Positions 1 through 7,350 of a stretch of 9,070 nt of DNA are shown one piece after another; positions within the stretch are counted from its first letter, which is position 1; every line of letters starts with the position of its first letter. The stretch is from contig CAMWGZ010000044.1 of NCBI GenBank assembly GCA_947173915.1, forward strand, positions 1-9,070, given 5' to 3'. Both the position numbers and the translations under genes were made by a program. The notes under the pieces are model-generated. The model was given only the letters and a program-made list of their open reading frames with translations, was not told the DNA's origin and made no database searches. This DNA comes from an uncultured Alistipes sp. Its GTDB lineage: Bacteria > Bacteroidota > Bacteroidia > Bacteroidales > Rikenellaceae.

Positions 1-880
1 CGACTACGCCCTCTCCTCGCGCGGCAAAGGCATCCGGCCCCTGCTGGTCATGCTGGCGGCCGAACTCAATGCTCCCGAAGGACGGCACGGAGCCGGCATG
101 CGCGCCTCGCTGGCCGCGATGCTGGTCGAAATGGTCCACATGGCCTCGCTGATCCACGACGATGTAATCGACGAATCCGACATGCGCCGGGGCAAGCCCT
201 CGGTCAATGCCCGCTGGCAGTCGCGCAACGCCGTCATCCTGGGCGACTACATCCTGGCCCGCAACCTGATCGTCGGGCTGTCGAGCGGCCAGTTCGATCT
301 GGTCACGCTCGTCTGCGGCGCCATCGGCACCCTCTGCGAAGGCGAAATCCTTCAGGACGAGGGGGTGCGGCAGCAGCGGACGGACCGCACCGCCTATTTC
401 AACGTGATCCGCAAGAAGACGGCTTCGCTCCTGGGCATCAGCGCCGCAGCCGGCGCGATGGCCGTCGGTGCGCCGCGCGAACGGATCGAACGGATGCGCC
501 GCTTCGGCGAGGCGCTCGGCATGGCCTTCCAGATTCAGGACGACATTCTGGACTACACCCGCACGGCACAGACGGGCAAACCGGCCAACAACGACCTGCG
601 CGAGCGCAAGATAACCCTCCCGCTGCTCGTCGTGCTCGAAAACCTCGACGAACAGCGCCAGCGCGACCTGCTCGACCGTCTGGAGCGCTGCCACGAGGAT
701 CCCGCCGCGGTCGAATACCTCCATCGGATCGTCGAAAACGAAGGCGGCCCGGAAAAGGCCGCCCGAATCATGCAGGAGTTCCTCACGCGCGCCACGGCCG
801 AACTGGCCGAATACGGCGACTCGCCCTACCGGAACGCACTGATCGATCTCTGTCTTTACGTCGGCGAGCGGGACCGCTAA
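1..880 (+). CDS. Long-chain trans-polyprenyl diphosphate synthase (IspB/HepT-like), 5'-truncated by the window edge
   Basis: The enzyme condenses isopentenyl diphosphate onto an allylic diphosphate to build an all-trans polyprenyl chain, most likely the menaquinone side chain, in the cytoplasm. The reading frame is open from base 2 and about 292 residues are visible. The first visible residues (SSRGKGIRPLLV) match the conserved G-K-x-x-R-P substrate-binding region, which lies some 35-45 residues into family members, so about 30 residues are missing. The next possible start, the ATG at 50, falls after that motif and is not the true start. The first Asp-rich motif, HDDVIDES followed by RRGKP, is at about 155-190. 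The second, QDDILDY, is at about 536-556. KITLP near 610-624 fits the conserved K-x-TLP segment. An Ala lies five residues before the first Asp of motif one; a small residue there is typical of long-chain synthases, whereas short-chain enzymes carry aromatics at or next to it. Exact chain length cannot be read from the sequence. It is convergent with the ATPase gene. Confidence 0.93.
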   Translation, partial: DYALSSRGKGIRPLLVMLAAELNAPEGRHGAGMRASLAAMLVEMVHMASLIHDDVIDESDMRRGKPSVNARWQSRNAVILGDYILARNLIVGLSSGQFDLVTLVCGAIGTLCEGEILQDEGVRQQRTDRTAYFNVIRKKTASLLGISAAAGAMAVGAPRERIERMRRFGEALGMAFQIQDDILDYTRTAQTGKPANNDLRERKITLPLLVVLENLDEQRQRDLLDRLERCHEDPAAVEYLHRIVENEGGPEKAARIMQEFLTRATAELAEYGDSPYRNALIDLCLYVGERDR

Positions 881-900
881 GCCCCGCCCGCTCCCGTTTT
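866..900 (+). terminator. Putative intrinsic terminator of the prenyl synthase gene
   Basis: GAGCGGG (866-872) can pair perfectly with CCCGCTC (887-893), leaving a 14-nt loop, and is followed by CCG and four T residues (897-900). The left arm lies inside the last codons of the gene and the loop contains its TAA stop. The T-run is short and the loop long, so this is a plausible but not strong Rho-independent terminator. On the opposite strand the same hairpin is not followed by a T-run, so it would act only on rightward transcripts and not on the convergent ATPase gene. Confidence 0.5.
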
Positions 901-909
901 CCATCCGCC

Positions 910-3510
910 TCACTGCTCGCGGCAGGCCGGCAGCGGATGCCGCCGCCGGCGGATCGTGCGCACGAGGTCGCCCGCGATGGCGATCAGCGAGGTCCCGCCG
1001 ATGATCCAGGCCCACTCCCCGAGCGAGAGCGGCACGGTACGGAACACCTCGCCGCCCAATTGCACGATCGCCACCTGCCCCACGGCGATCAGCAGCAGCA
1101 CCAGAAAGAAGGTGCGGCTGCCGCGCAGATCGCGCAGCACCGAATGGCACGCCTCGAATCCTTTGGCGTTGAACATATTCCAGAATTGCAAAAAGACGAA
1201 GGTCGAGAAGAAGACCGTCAGCTGCCGCACGTCGGGCTCGCCCGAGGTCAGCCGCCAGTAGCCCAGCATGCCGAGCAGCACGACGACGAATATTCCGCCG
1301 CAGACGAAGATCGTGCGGGCCATCGAGGGGGTGATGATGAACTCGTCGCGCGGACGGGGCGGCTCGTTCATGACCGCCGGGTTGGGGGGCAGGGAGGCCA
1401 TCGCCAGCGCGGCGAAGGTATCCATGATGATATTGACCCAGAGGATCTGCACCACCGTGAGGGGCATCTCCGTGCCGAAGATCGAGCCGAAGAAGAAGAC
1501 GAGGATCGCCGCGAAGTTGATCGTCAGCTGAAACAGGACGAACCGCTGGATGTTGCGGTAGAGCGAGCGGCCCCACAGCACGGCCGAGGCGATCGAGGCG
1601 AACGAATCGTCGAGCAGCGTAATGTCGCTGGCCTCCTTCGCTACCGAGGTGCCCGACCCCATCGAAAGGCCGACGTTGGCGAAGTTGAGCGCCGGAGCGT
1701 CGTTCGTGCCGTCGCCCGTCACGGCCACCACCTCGCCCCGCTTCTGCAACAGCCGCACCAGCCGCTGCTTGTCGAGGGGCCGCGCCCGCGACATGATCTT
1801 CAGGTCGGCGACCTGCCCGAGCAGCTCCTCGTCGCTCCGGGCGGCAAACTCCGGGCCTGTGATCTCGTTCCGGGCCGAATCCTGCTCGTCGTGCCACAGA
1901 CCGATGCGGCGGGCGATCTCGCGCGCCGTGGCCGGGGTGTCGCCCGTGACGATCTTCACGGCGATGCCCGCATTCATGCAGCGCGCCACGGCCGCAGGCA
2001 CGTCCTCGCGCACGGGATCGGCGATCGCCGCCACGGCGACGAAGGTCAGTCCGCCCCCGCGCAGCGCCTCCTCGCAGCTCGCGGCCGCAGTCTCGGCACA
2101 GGCGACAGCCAGCGTGCGCATCGCCTGTCCCTGGAAAACGGCCAGCTGTTCGGCCACCTGGGCATCCTTGCCGTCGGGGCGGCACATCGCCCGCACGATC
2201 TCGGGGGCACCCTTCACACAGATCATCCGCCGGCCGTCGAGGCCGCTCTCGATGAGCGTCGCCATGTATTTTCGTTCGGTGGTAAAGGTCATGCGATCGA
2301 CCGTCGCCGCAGCAGCGCGCAGGGCGGCGTAGTCGAATCCCTGTTCGCGCATCCAGAGCAGCAGCGCCCCCTCGGTCGGATTGCCGATGACGGCATCCTG
2401 TTCGTCGAGGAAGGCCGTCGAGTTGGCCGCAATCAGTTCGGCCAGCAGCCGCTCCTCGACCGGCGCATAGCGCACGATCCGCTCCACGCGCATCCTGTTC
2501 TGGGTCAGCGTGCCGGTCTTGTCGGTGCAGATCACGGTCACGGCCCCCATCGTCTCGCAGGCGTGCATCTTGCGAACCAGGTTGTTGGTGCGGAGCATCC
2601 GCCGCATCGAAAGCGCCAGCGAGAGCGTGATGCTCATCGGCAGCCCCTCGGGTACGGCCATCACGATGAGCGCCACCGAGACCATGAAGATCCGCAGCAG
2701 CTGCTTGGCCGTCAGCATCCAGTCGCCCGAGGCGAAATCGCCCGCCAGATAGCCCTTCACAGCCATCGCCGCGAAGATCGCTACCGAGACGGCGATGCCC
2801 ACCTTGCCGATCAGCCGCGAAAGGCGCGTCAGCTGGCGGTGCAGGGGCGTGGGTTCGTCGCTGGCAACGGTCGCCTGCTCGGTCACGCGTCCCGCTTCCG
2901 TAGCGTCGCCGACCGCCTCGACCACCATCCGGCCGTAGCCGTCCACGACGGTCGTGCCGCGCAGCAGCCGGTCGGAGGGATAGGTCGCCTCCGGGTCGAA
3001 ATGGCGCTGATCGACCGTCTTATCGACCTCGGGTTCGCCCGTGAGGGTCGATTCATTGACCTTGAGTGAGACGGCCTCGACCAGCCGGCCGTCGGCGGGC
3101 ACGGTCTCCCCGTTCTCGACCCAGACCAGATCGCCCACGACCACCTCGCAGCGCGGCACCTCGGTCACGGCACCGTCGCGGACCACCTTGACCGGCACCT
3201 GCTCATCGACGCGGTTGAGCTGGCGGAAGCGCCGCATGGCGCTCAGTTCGAAGAAGAAGCCGACGCAGGTGGCCAGCACGATCGCGCAGATGATGCCGAT
3301 GGTCTCCATGAAGTCGCCGTCAAAGAAGGCCATCGCCAGCGACAGCACCGCCGCGGCCAGCAGCACCTGAATGATCGGATCGCGGAACTTGTCGGCGAAG
3401 AGCTTCCAGGCGGAATCCTCCCTGCGCGCGGTAATGAGGTTCCCGCCGTGCGTGCGGCGGCTCTGCTCGACCTCGGTCGAGGTCAGGCCTCTGTATTCGT
3501 CTCGTATCAT
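910..3510 (-). CDS. Calcium-translocating P-type ATPase, PMCA-type (P2B)
   Basis: This is a membrane pump that probably exports Ca2+ using ATP through an Asp-phosphorylated intermediate. Counting from the ATG at 3510 the protein has 866 residues. It shows the actuator motif TGEP (about 157-160), the M4 ion-site motif PEGLP (287-291), the phosphorylation motif DKTGTLT with Asp330, the nucleotide-binding KGAPE (433-437), TGD (522-524) and the hinge TGDGTNDAP (598-606). M5 reads FQLTINFAA and M6 reads WVNIIMDT. These supply Asn and Asn/Asp ligands of Ca site II, while Ala stands three residues after the M5 Asn where SERCA has the site-I Glu. This is the PMCA pattern of one Ca2+ per cycle. About ten membrane segments are present, the last four after residue 725. 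There is no long C-terminal calmodulin-binding tail as in animal PMCA. A TTG two codons upstream (3516) is an alternative start, but ATG with an A/T-rich leader is preferred. The gene follows rodA by 53 bp on the same strand. Ion specificity is inferred from the motifs. Confidence 0.95.
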   Translation of the reverse strand: MIRDEYRGLTSTEVEQSRRTHGGNLITARREDSAWKLFADKFRDPIIQVLLAAAVLSLAMAFFDGDFMETIGIICAIVLATCVGFFFELSAMRRFRQLNRVDEQVPVKVVRDGAVTEVPRCEVVVGDLVWVENGETVPADGRLVEAVSLKVNESTLTGEPEVDKTVDQRHFDPEATYPSDRLLRGTTVVDGYGRMVVEAVGDATEAGRVTEQATVASDEPTPLHRQLTRLSRLIGKVGIAVSVAIFAAMAVKGYLAGDFASGDWMLTAKQLLRIFMVSVALIVMAVPEGLPMSITLSLALSMRRMLRTNNLVRKMHACETMGAVTVICTDKTGTLTQNRMRVERIVRYAPVEERLLAELIAANSTAFLDEQDAVIGNPTEGALLLWMREQGFDYAALRAAAATVDRMTFTTERKYMATLIESGLDGRRMICVKGAPEIVRAMCRPDGKDAQVAEQLAVFQGQAMRTLAVACAETAAASCEEALRGGGLTFVAVAAIADPVREDVPAAVARCMNAGIAVKIVTGDTPATAREIARRIGLWHDEQDSARNEITGPEFAARSDEELLGQVADLKIMSRARPLDKQRLVRLLQKRGEVVAVTGDGTNDAPALNFANVGLSMGSGTSVAKEASDITLLDDSFASIASAVLWGRSLYRNIQRFVLFQLTINFAAILVFFFGSIFGTEMPLTVVQILWVNIIMDTFAALAMASLPPNPAVMNEPPRPRDEFIITPSMARTIFVCGGIFVVVLLGMLGYWRLTSGEPDVRQLTVFFSTFVFLQFWNMFNAKGFEACHSVLRDLRGSRTFFLVLLLIAVGQVAIVQLGGEVFRTVPLSLGEWAWIIGGTSLIAIAGDLVRTIRRRRHPLPACREQ

Positions 3511-3563
3511 AAGCAATTTTTATCTTGTCCGAACCATTCCATACCCTGCACCCCCGGAAGCGG
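3511..3563 (-). promoter_or_regulatory. Spacer between rodA and the ATPase gene, with an A/T-rich translation leader
   Basis: The 53 bases between the rodA stop and the ATPase start are G-rich on the rodA side. On the minus strand they become A/T-rich just before the ATG (GATAAAAATTGCTT), in a region that is otherwise strongly G+C-rich. No Shine-Dalgarno site is present. Bacteroidota genes often rely on an A-rich leader instead, so this segment probably sets translation initiation. I see no hairpin with a T-run that would end the rodA transcript here, and no convincing match to the Bacteroidota -7 element TAnnTTTG. Whether the ATPase has its own promoter is therefore undecided. Confidence 0.4.
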
Positions 3564-5000
3564 CTACCGGAACCCGAACTGGCGGGTCGAGGCATCGAGC
3601 CGCACGGCGATGAAGAGCATGATCGTGAAGGCGATCAGCGACGAACCGCCGTAGCTGACCAGCGGCAGCGGGATTCCCATGACGGGCATCAGCCCGACGG
3701 TCATCCCCACATTGACCAGCAGGTGGAACAGCAAAAAGGCCGCCACGCAATAGCAATAGATGCGTCCGAAAGGCTCCTCCTGGCGCTCGCCCATCCGCAT
3801 CAACCTGAAGATCAGCAGGCAGAACAACGACAGCAGCACCATAGCCCCGGCGAAGCCCCACTCCTCGCCCACCGTGCAGAAGATGAAGTCGGTGTGTTTC
3901 TCGGGCACGAACCCGTAGCGGATCTGCGTCCCCTGCAGAAAGCCCTTGCCGAACCAGCCGCCCGAGCCGATGGCGATCTTGGCCTGATTGACGTTGTAGT
4001 CCGTGCCGAGCGGGTCGCTCTTAAGGCCCAGGAAGCTCAGGATGCGGTTCTGCTGGTGCTCCTTGAGGATCGAGTTGAAGATGTAGTCGGTGGTCGGCAC
4101 GAACAGAAGCGCCGCGAGGAACAGCCCCATCGTGATGAAGATGTTGCGCAGGTTGCTCCGGAAGGCGTAAACGGCCACGACGAGCAGCGAGAGGAGCGTG
4201 ACCGAGAGCAGCGCCCCGTAGAGCGAGAGCCGTCCGGGCGCGGCGAGCAGCATGCCGAAATAGAGCGTCAGCGACCCCAGCGCCAAAGCGGCCAGATAGA
4301 CGATGCGCGAACGCCACAGCCCGTTCATCATCGCCTCCGAAAGCGTACAAACCAAGATCAGCAGCACCAGCAGCGTGAGCGGCGTAAGGAGGAACGAAAA
4401 GATGAAGAGCGCCCCGATAAACAGCACGGGGATGCACAGCCACTTGTTCAGCCCCTCGCGGTAGAGCACGAAGAGCAGCGAGACGAGCACGATGCCCGAG
4501 CCTGTGTCGTTCTGCAGCACGATGACCGCCAGCGGCAGGCAGATGACGCACCCCACCTTGAACAGGTCGCCCGGGCGGTCGATCGAGAACGACGAGGAGC
4601 TCATCACGCGGGCCAGCGCCAGCGCCGTCGCGATCTTGGCGAACTCGACGGGCTGCACCCGGAACGATCCGAACTCGAACCAGGCCTTCGCGCCGTTCAC
4701 TTCGCGGCCGAAGAGGAGCGCCGCGACCAGCATGCCCAGTCCTATGACATAGAAGAGGTAAGCCCACTTGTGGTAGAGGCTCGCGTCGATGAGCAGCACC
4801 ACGACGGCCACAACGCAGGCTCCGCCCATCCACACGAGCTGCTTCATGTAGAAGTTCGAGAACGAGAAGAGGGCCGCCCCCGCATCGTCGTAGGAGGCGG
4901 AGGTAATCGAGACGAAGCCGATCAGGACGATCAGCGCGTAGATCAGCACCGTCCACCGGTCCACCCCTTCGAACAACTTGCCGATACCGCTATTTTCCAT
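3564..5000 (-). CDS. rodA: RodA, SEDS-family peptidoglycan glycosyltransferase of the elongasome, with extra membrane insert
   Basis: RodA polymerises lipid II into glycan strands in the inner membrane and works with the transpeptidase PBP2, encoded just upstream. The 478-residue protein is a polytopic membrane protein with the family hallmarks in order: GAKAWF (103-108), VQPVEFAKI (115-123, containing the conserved Glu119 and Lys122), QNDTGSG (163-169), QNRILSFLG (317-325), DPLGTDYN plus KIAIGSGG (329-348), EKHTDF (367-372, with Asp371 at the position of the essential extracellular-loop Asp) and PLPLVSYGGSS (444-454). It is about 100 residues longer than E. coli RodA. The surplus lies between residues about 203 and 303 and contains roughly four hydrophobic segments, an even number that would keep the downstream topology. 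The ATG at 5000 overlaps the last 11 bp of mrdA, which argues for translational coupling. The stop is TAG at 3564-3566. Confidence 0.97.
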   Translation of the reverse strand: MENSGIGKLFEGVDRWTVLIYALIVLIGFVSITSASYDDAGAALFSFSNFYMKQLVWMGGACVVAVVVLLIDASLYHKWAYLFYVIGLGMLVAALLFGREVNGAKAWFEFGSFRVQPVEFAKIATALALARVMSSSSFSIDRPGDLFKVGCVICLPLAVIVLQNDTGSGIVLVSLLFVLYREGLNKWLCIPVLFIGALFIFSFLLTPLTLLVLLILVCTLSEAMMNGLWRSRIVYLAALALGSLTLYFGMLLAAPGRLSLYGALLSVTLLSLLVVAVYAFRSNLRNIFITMGLFLAALLFVPTTDYIFNSILKEHQQNRILSFLGLKSDPLGTDYNVNQAKIAIGSGGWFGKGFLQGTQIRYGFVPEKHTDFIFCTVGEEWGFAGAMVLLSLFCLLIFRLMRMGERQEEPFGRIYCYCVAAFLLFHLLVNVGMTVGLMPVMGIPLPLVSYGGSSLIAFTIMLFIAVRLDASTRQFGFR

Positions 5001-6822
5001 ACGCAGGGTAATAAATCGTTTTCTCCTTGACCATATCCACCAGCCAGGGGCGGCGGATGGTGTCGGTCAGATAGTACTCCTCGATCAGCGAAGCGATCGG
5101 CAAGGCCGTCGCCGCACCGAAGCCGCCGTTCTCGACATAGACCGAGATGGCGATGCGGGGATTCTCCTTCGGAGCGAAGGAGAGGAAGGTCGAGTGGTCC
5201 TTGCCGCGCGGGTTCTGCGCCGTGCCGGTCTTGCCGCACACGTCCAGCCCCGGCAGGAAGGCCCCGCGCGAGGTGCCCCCCTCCTGATGGACGCTGCGCC
5301 ACATGCCCTCGACGATCGGTTCGAAATAACGCGGCTCGACCTTCGTGTAGTGGCGCTCGTAGAAGCGCCGATCCATCGAGTCGCGCCCGGCGACCGAACG
5401 GACGATATGCGGGATATAGTAGTAGCCCCTGTTGGCGATGATCGCCGCCAGGTTGGCCATCTGCAGCGGCGTGCAGCCCAGCTCGCCCTGGCCGATCGAA
5501 AGCGAGAGCACCGTGAGCGCGTTCCACGAGCGGCGGTAGCGGTTGTCGTAGAACTCGCGGTCGGGGACGTAGCCGCTCTTCTCGCTCAGGAAGTCGGAGC
5601 CGAGCTTGCGGCCGAAGCCGAAGCTCTCGACATACTCCTTCCAGACTTCGAAGCCCCGCTTCACGCTGCCGTACTTCGGGTTCTCCAGAATATTGCGGAA
5701 GACATAGCAGAAGTAGGCGTTGCACGAGGTCGCCACCGCGAAATAGAGGTCCAGCGGCGAGGAGTGGGCGTGGCATTTCATCTTCAGCCGCCCCACCTGA
5801 TAGCCCTCGTGGCAGGAGTAGCGCATCGAAGGGGTAAGCACCCCCTCCTGCATGCCGATGAGTCCCTGCACCAGCTTGAAGGTCGAGCCGGGAGGATAGG
5901 GCGAACTGACGGCCCGGTTGAACAGCGGCTGCCGCTTGTTGTAGAGCAGCTCCATATAATGATTGCCGCGCTGCCGGCCGACCAGCTCGTCGGGATCGTA
6001 GGTGGGCGAGGAGACCATCATCAGGATCTCGCCCGTCGCCGGCTCGATCGCCACCGCCGCGCCCACCTTGCCGGCCATCAGCTCCTCGGCGAAGAGCTGC
6101 AGCCGCGCGTCGATCGTGCAGACGATCGACGACCCCGGCACGGGCAGCGAGTCGAAGCGGCCCTGCATGTAGGAGCCTTTGATCGCACCGTGGGTATCGA
6201 CCTCGGAGATCTTTACCCCTTTCTTGCCGCGCAGCTCCGCCTCGTAGGCCGACTCCACGCCGCTCACGCCGATATACTCCCCCGCCTGGTAGGAGGGGTA
6301 ACGCTTGAGCTGCTCCGGACTGACCTCGCTGACGTAGCCCAGCAGGTTGCCGCCCACCTTGCGGGGATACTGGCGCACGGTCCGATAGACGGTATGGAAG
6401 CCGTGGAAATCGCATTCGTCGAAGCGCAGCTTCTCCTCCTTCGACATGAAATTGAGGATCATGCGCGGCGCGCGCGGCCGCATGCGGGCATTGGCCAGCT
6501 CGCGGCGGAGCGCCTGCGGCGTGATTCCCGTGACCTGGCAGAAACGGACCGTGTCGAATCCCGCACGGTCCAGCTCGCGATAGATCACCATCAGGTCGTA
6601 GCACTCGCGGCTCTGCACCAGGTATTCGCCGTTACGGTCGAACACCTCGCCCCGCGCGGGATAGAGCACCTCCGAGCGCAGCGTATTGCCCCGGGCCAGC
6701 TCTTCGTAGCGGGAGTCGATGAGCTGAATATAGACCAGGCGCGCCGCGATCACGCCGAAGACGAGCAGCACGACCAGTTGCAGGGTCCGCATGCGGACCT
6801 TTCCGTCGGCATTGTAATTCAT
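4990..6822 (-). CDS. mrdA: Penicillin-binding protein 2 (elongasome class B transpeptidase)
   Basis: PBP2 cross-links peptide stems of new lateral-wall peptidoglycan and is the partner of RodA. The 610-residue protein begins with a short cytoplasmic stretch and one membrane anchor (about 13-34). A periplasmic pedestal domain follows with PARGEVFDRNG (55-65) and GVSGVE (185-190), both typical of class B PBPs. The transpeptidase domain carries all three active-site motifs: STFK with catalytic Ser313 and Lys316, SCN (366-368) and KTGT (531-534). SIGQGE (442-447) is another family signature. The length is close to E. coli PBP2 (633). Its ATG overlaps the mreD stop as ATGA, the usual layout for coupled translation, and its TAG stop lies inside the start of rodA. 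All catalytic residues are present, so it should be an active beta-lactam target. Confidence 0.97.
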   Translation of the reverse strand: MNYNADGKVRMRTLQLVVLLVFGVIAARLVYIQLIDSRYEELARGNTLRSEVLYPARGEVFDRNGEYLVQSRECYDLMVIYRELDRAGFDTVRFCQVTGITPQALRRELANARMRPRAPRMILNFMSKEEKLRFDECDFHGFHTVYRTVRQYPRKVGGNLLGYVSEVSPEQLKRYPSYQAGEYIGVSGVESAYEAELRGKKGVKISEVDTHGAIKGSYMQGRFDSLPVPGSSIVCTIDARLQLFAEELMAGKVGAAVAIEPATGEILMMVSSPTYDPDELVGRQRGNHYMELLYNKRQPLFNRAVSSPYPPGSTFKLVQGLIGMQEGVLTPSMRYSCHEGYQVGRLKMKCHAHSSPLDLYFAVATSCNAYFCYVFRNILENPKYGSVKRGFEVWKEYVESFGFGRKLGSDFLSEKSGYVPDREFYDNRYRRSWNALTVLSLSIGQGELGCTPLQMANLAAIIANRGYYYIPHIVRSVAGRDSMDRRFYERHYTKVEPRYFEPIVEGMWRSVHQEGGTSRGAFLPGLDVCGKTGTAQNPRGKDHSTFLSFAPKENPRIAISVYVENGGFGAATALPIASLIEEYYLTDTIRRPWLVDMVKEKTIYYPAYGK

Positions 6823-7337
6823 AACTTAGCGATCCGTTTGGCGGTAAATATCCGGGCGATCAGCCAGATGAACCCGACCGACACCGCGCCGCTGAGGAGC
6901 CACCGCCCGAGCGTATAGGGCAGCCGCGACCACGAGAGCGCCTCCACGACGAAGAAGAGCAGGTGGTGCACCGCGACCATCGCGACCAGGTAGCGCAGAA
7001 ACGAACCGCGCCCCAGCCGTTCGGGGGAAGGGATTCCCCCCTCGCGAATGTTCTCCTCGCCGCAGATGGAGCGAAGCAGCGGCCGGCGCAGCACGGCCAG
7101 AGGCAGCGTGGCGATCGTATTGATGCCGGCACCGCCCATCGTCCAGTCCATCGCGATGCCCAGCGCCAGCGCCGACAGCAGCACGACCGAAGGACGCAGG
7201 TCGATCGGCAGCAGCACGACGAAAGCGACATAGACCAGGGGCGAGAGATAGACGCTGATCGAAAGGTTGTCGAACAAAAAAACCTGCAACAACGCCAAAG
7301 CGGCGAACAGCAGGATATAGGGATATGCGCGATACAT
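6819..7337 (-). CDS. mreD: Rod shape-determining protein MreD
   Basis: MreD is an integral membrane scaffold of the elongasome that binds MreC and helps hold RodA/PBP2 with MreB. The 172-residue protein is strongly hydrophobic, with segments near 5-22, 28-46, 49-67, 73-84, 114-134 and 146-165 and a basic C-terminal tail (AKRIAKL). The family is poorly conserved in sequence, so the assignment rests on size, hydrophobic profile and position between mreC and mrdA. A hydrophilic loop with acidic and Gly/Pro residues lies at about 92-110. The ATG at 7337 is preceded by AAGGAG. The TGA stop overlaps the mrdA start by 4 bp. Confidence 0.93.
   Translation of the reverse strand: MYRAYPYILLFAALALLQVFLFDNLSISVYLSPLVYVAFVVLLPIDLRPSVVLLSALALGIAMDWTMGGAGINTIATLPLAVLRRPLLRSICGEENIREGGIPSPERLGRGSFLRYLVAMVAVHHLLFFVVEALSWSRLPYTLGRWLLSGAVSVGFIWLIARIFTAKRIAKL
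7023..7040 (-). repeat. Perfect inverted repeat inside mreD
   Basis: GGGGGAA (7023-7029) and TTCCCCC (7034-7040) are perfect complements separated by four bases. In the minus-strand mRNA they would fold into a 7-bp stem, five G-C and two A-U pairs, with a UCCC loop. The element encodes about residues 100-105 of MreD (GGIPSP), inside a hydrophilic loop. No T-run follows in the mRNA sense, so it is not an intrinsic terminator. The symmetry is plain in the sequence, but any function is unknown and it may be chance in G+C-rich DNA. Confidence 0.5.
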
Positions 7338-7342
7338 GAATG

Positions 7343-7348
7343 CTCCTT
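7343..7348 (-). promoter_or_regulatory. Canonical Shine-Dalgarno site of mreD
   Basis: Read on the minus strand, the 13-nt spacer between the mreC TAG and the mreD ATG contains AAGGAG, five bases before the ATG. This fixes the mreD start at 7337. It stands out because the other starts visible here (mrdA, rodA, the ATPase) have no such site and Bacteroidota generally make little use of Shine-Dalgarno pairing. Confidence 0.6.
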
Positions 7349-7350
7349 AT

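Noticed and set aside
50..880. Prenyl synthase starting at the ATG at 50
   Set aside because: The frame is open to base 2 and the upstream codons encode the conserved G-K-x-x-R-P region, so the true start lies outside.
937..3069. Open frame of 710 codons on the plus strand opposite the ATPase gene
   Set aside because: It is antisense to a gene with every catalytic motif intact, and its translation is rich in His, Arg, Asp and Gln with no domain, as expected of a shadow frame in G+C-rich DNA.
3511..3563. Possible Bacteroidota -7 promoter element before the ATPase gene
   Set aside because: The A/T-rich stretch does not match TAnnTTTG with a properly spaced upstream TTG, so no promoter is called.
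3525..5030. Plus-strand open frame of 501 codons opposite rodA
   Set aside because: It mirrors the rodA gene, and its low-complexity Glu/Gln/His/Arg composition is the antisense image of hydrophobic codons.
6460..6484. CATGCG...CGCATG inverted repeat with an alternating GC core inside mrdA
   Set aside because: It has only a 6-bp stem around a 13-nt loop, within codons for an Arg/Pro-rich stretch; this is expected by chance at this G+C content.
4943..6604. Minus-strand open frame of 553 codons in another frame within mrdA
   Set aside because: It overlaps mrdA in the same direction, is Arg/Gly/Ala-rich without motifs, and runs through the mrdA-rodA junction without regard to either gene.
4978..6918. 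Plus-strand open frame of 646 codons opposite mrdA
   Set aside because: It is the antisense of a complete PBP2 with all active-site motifs; no recognisable domain or initiation signal is present.
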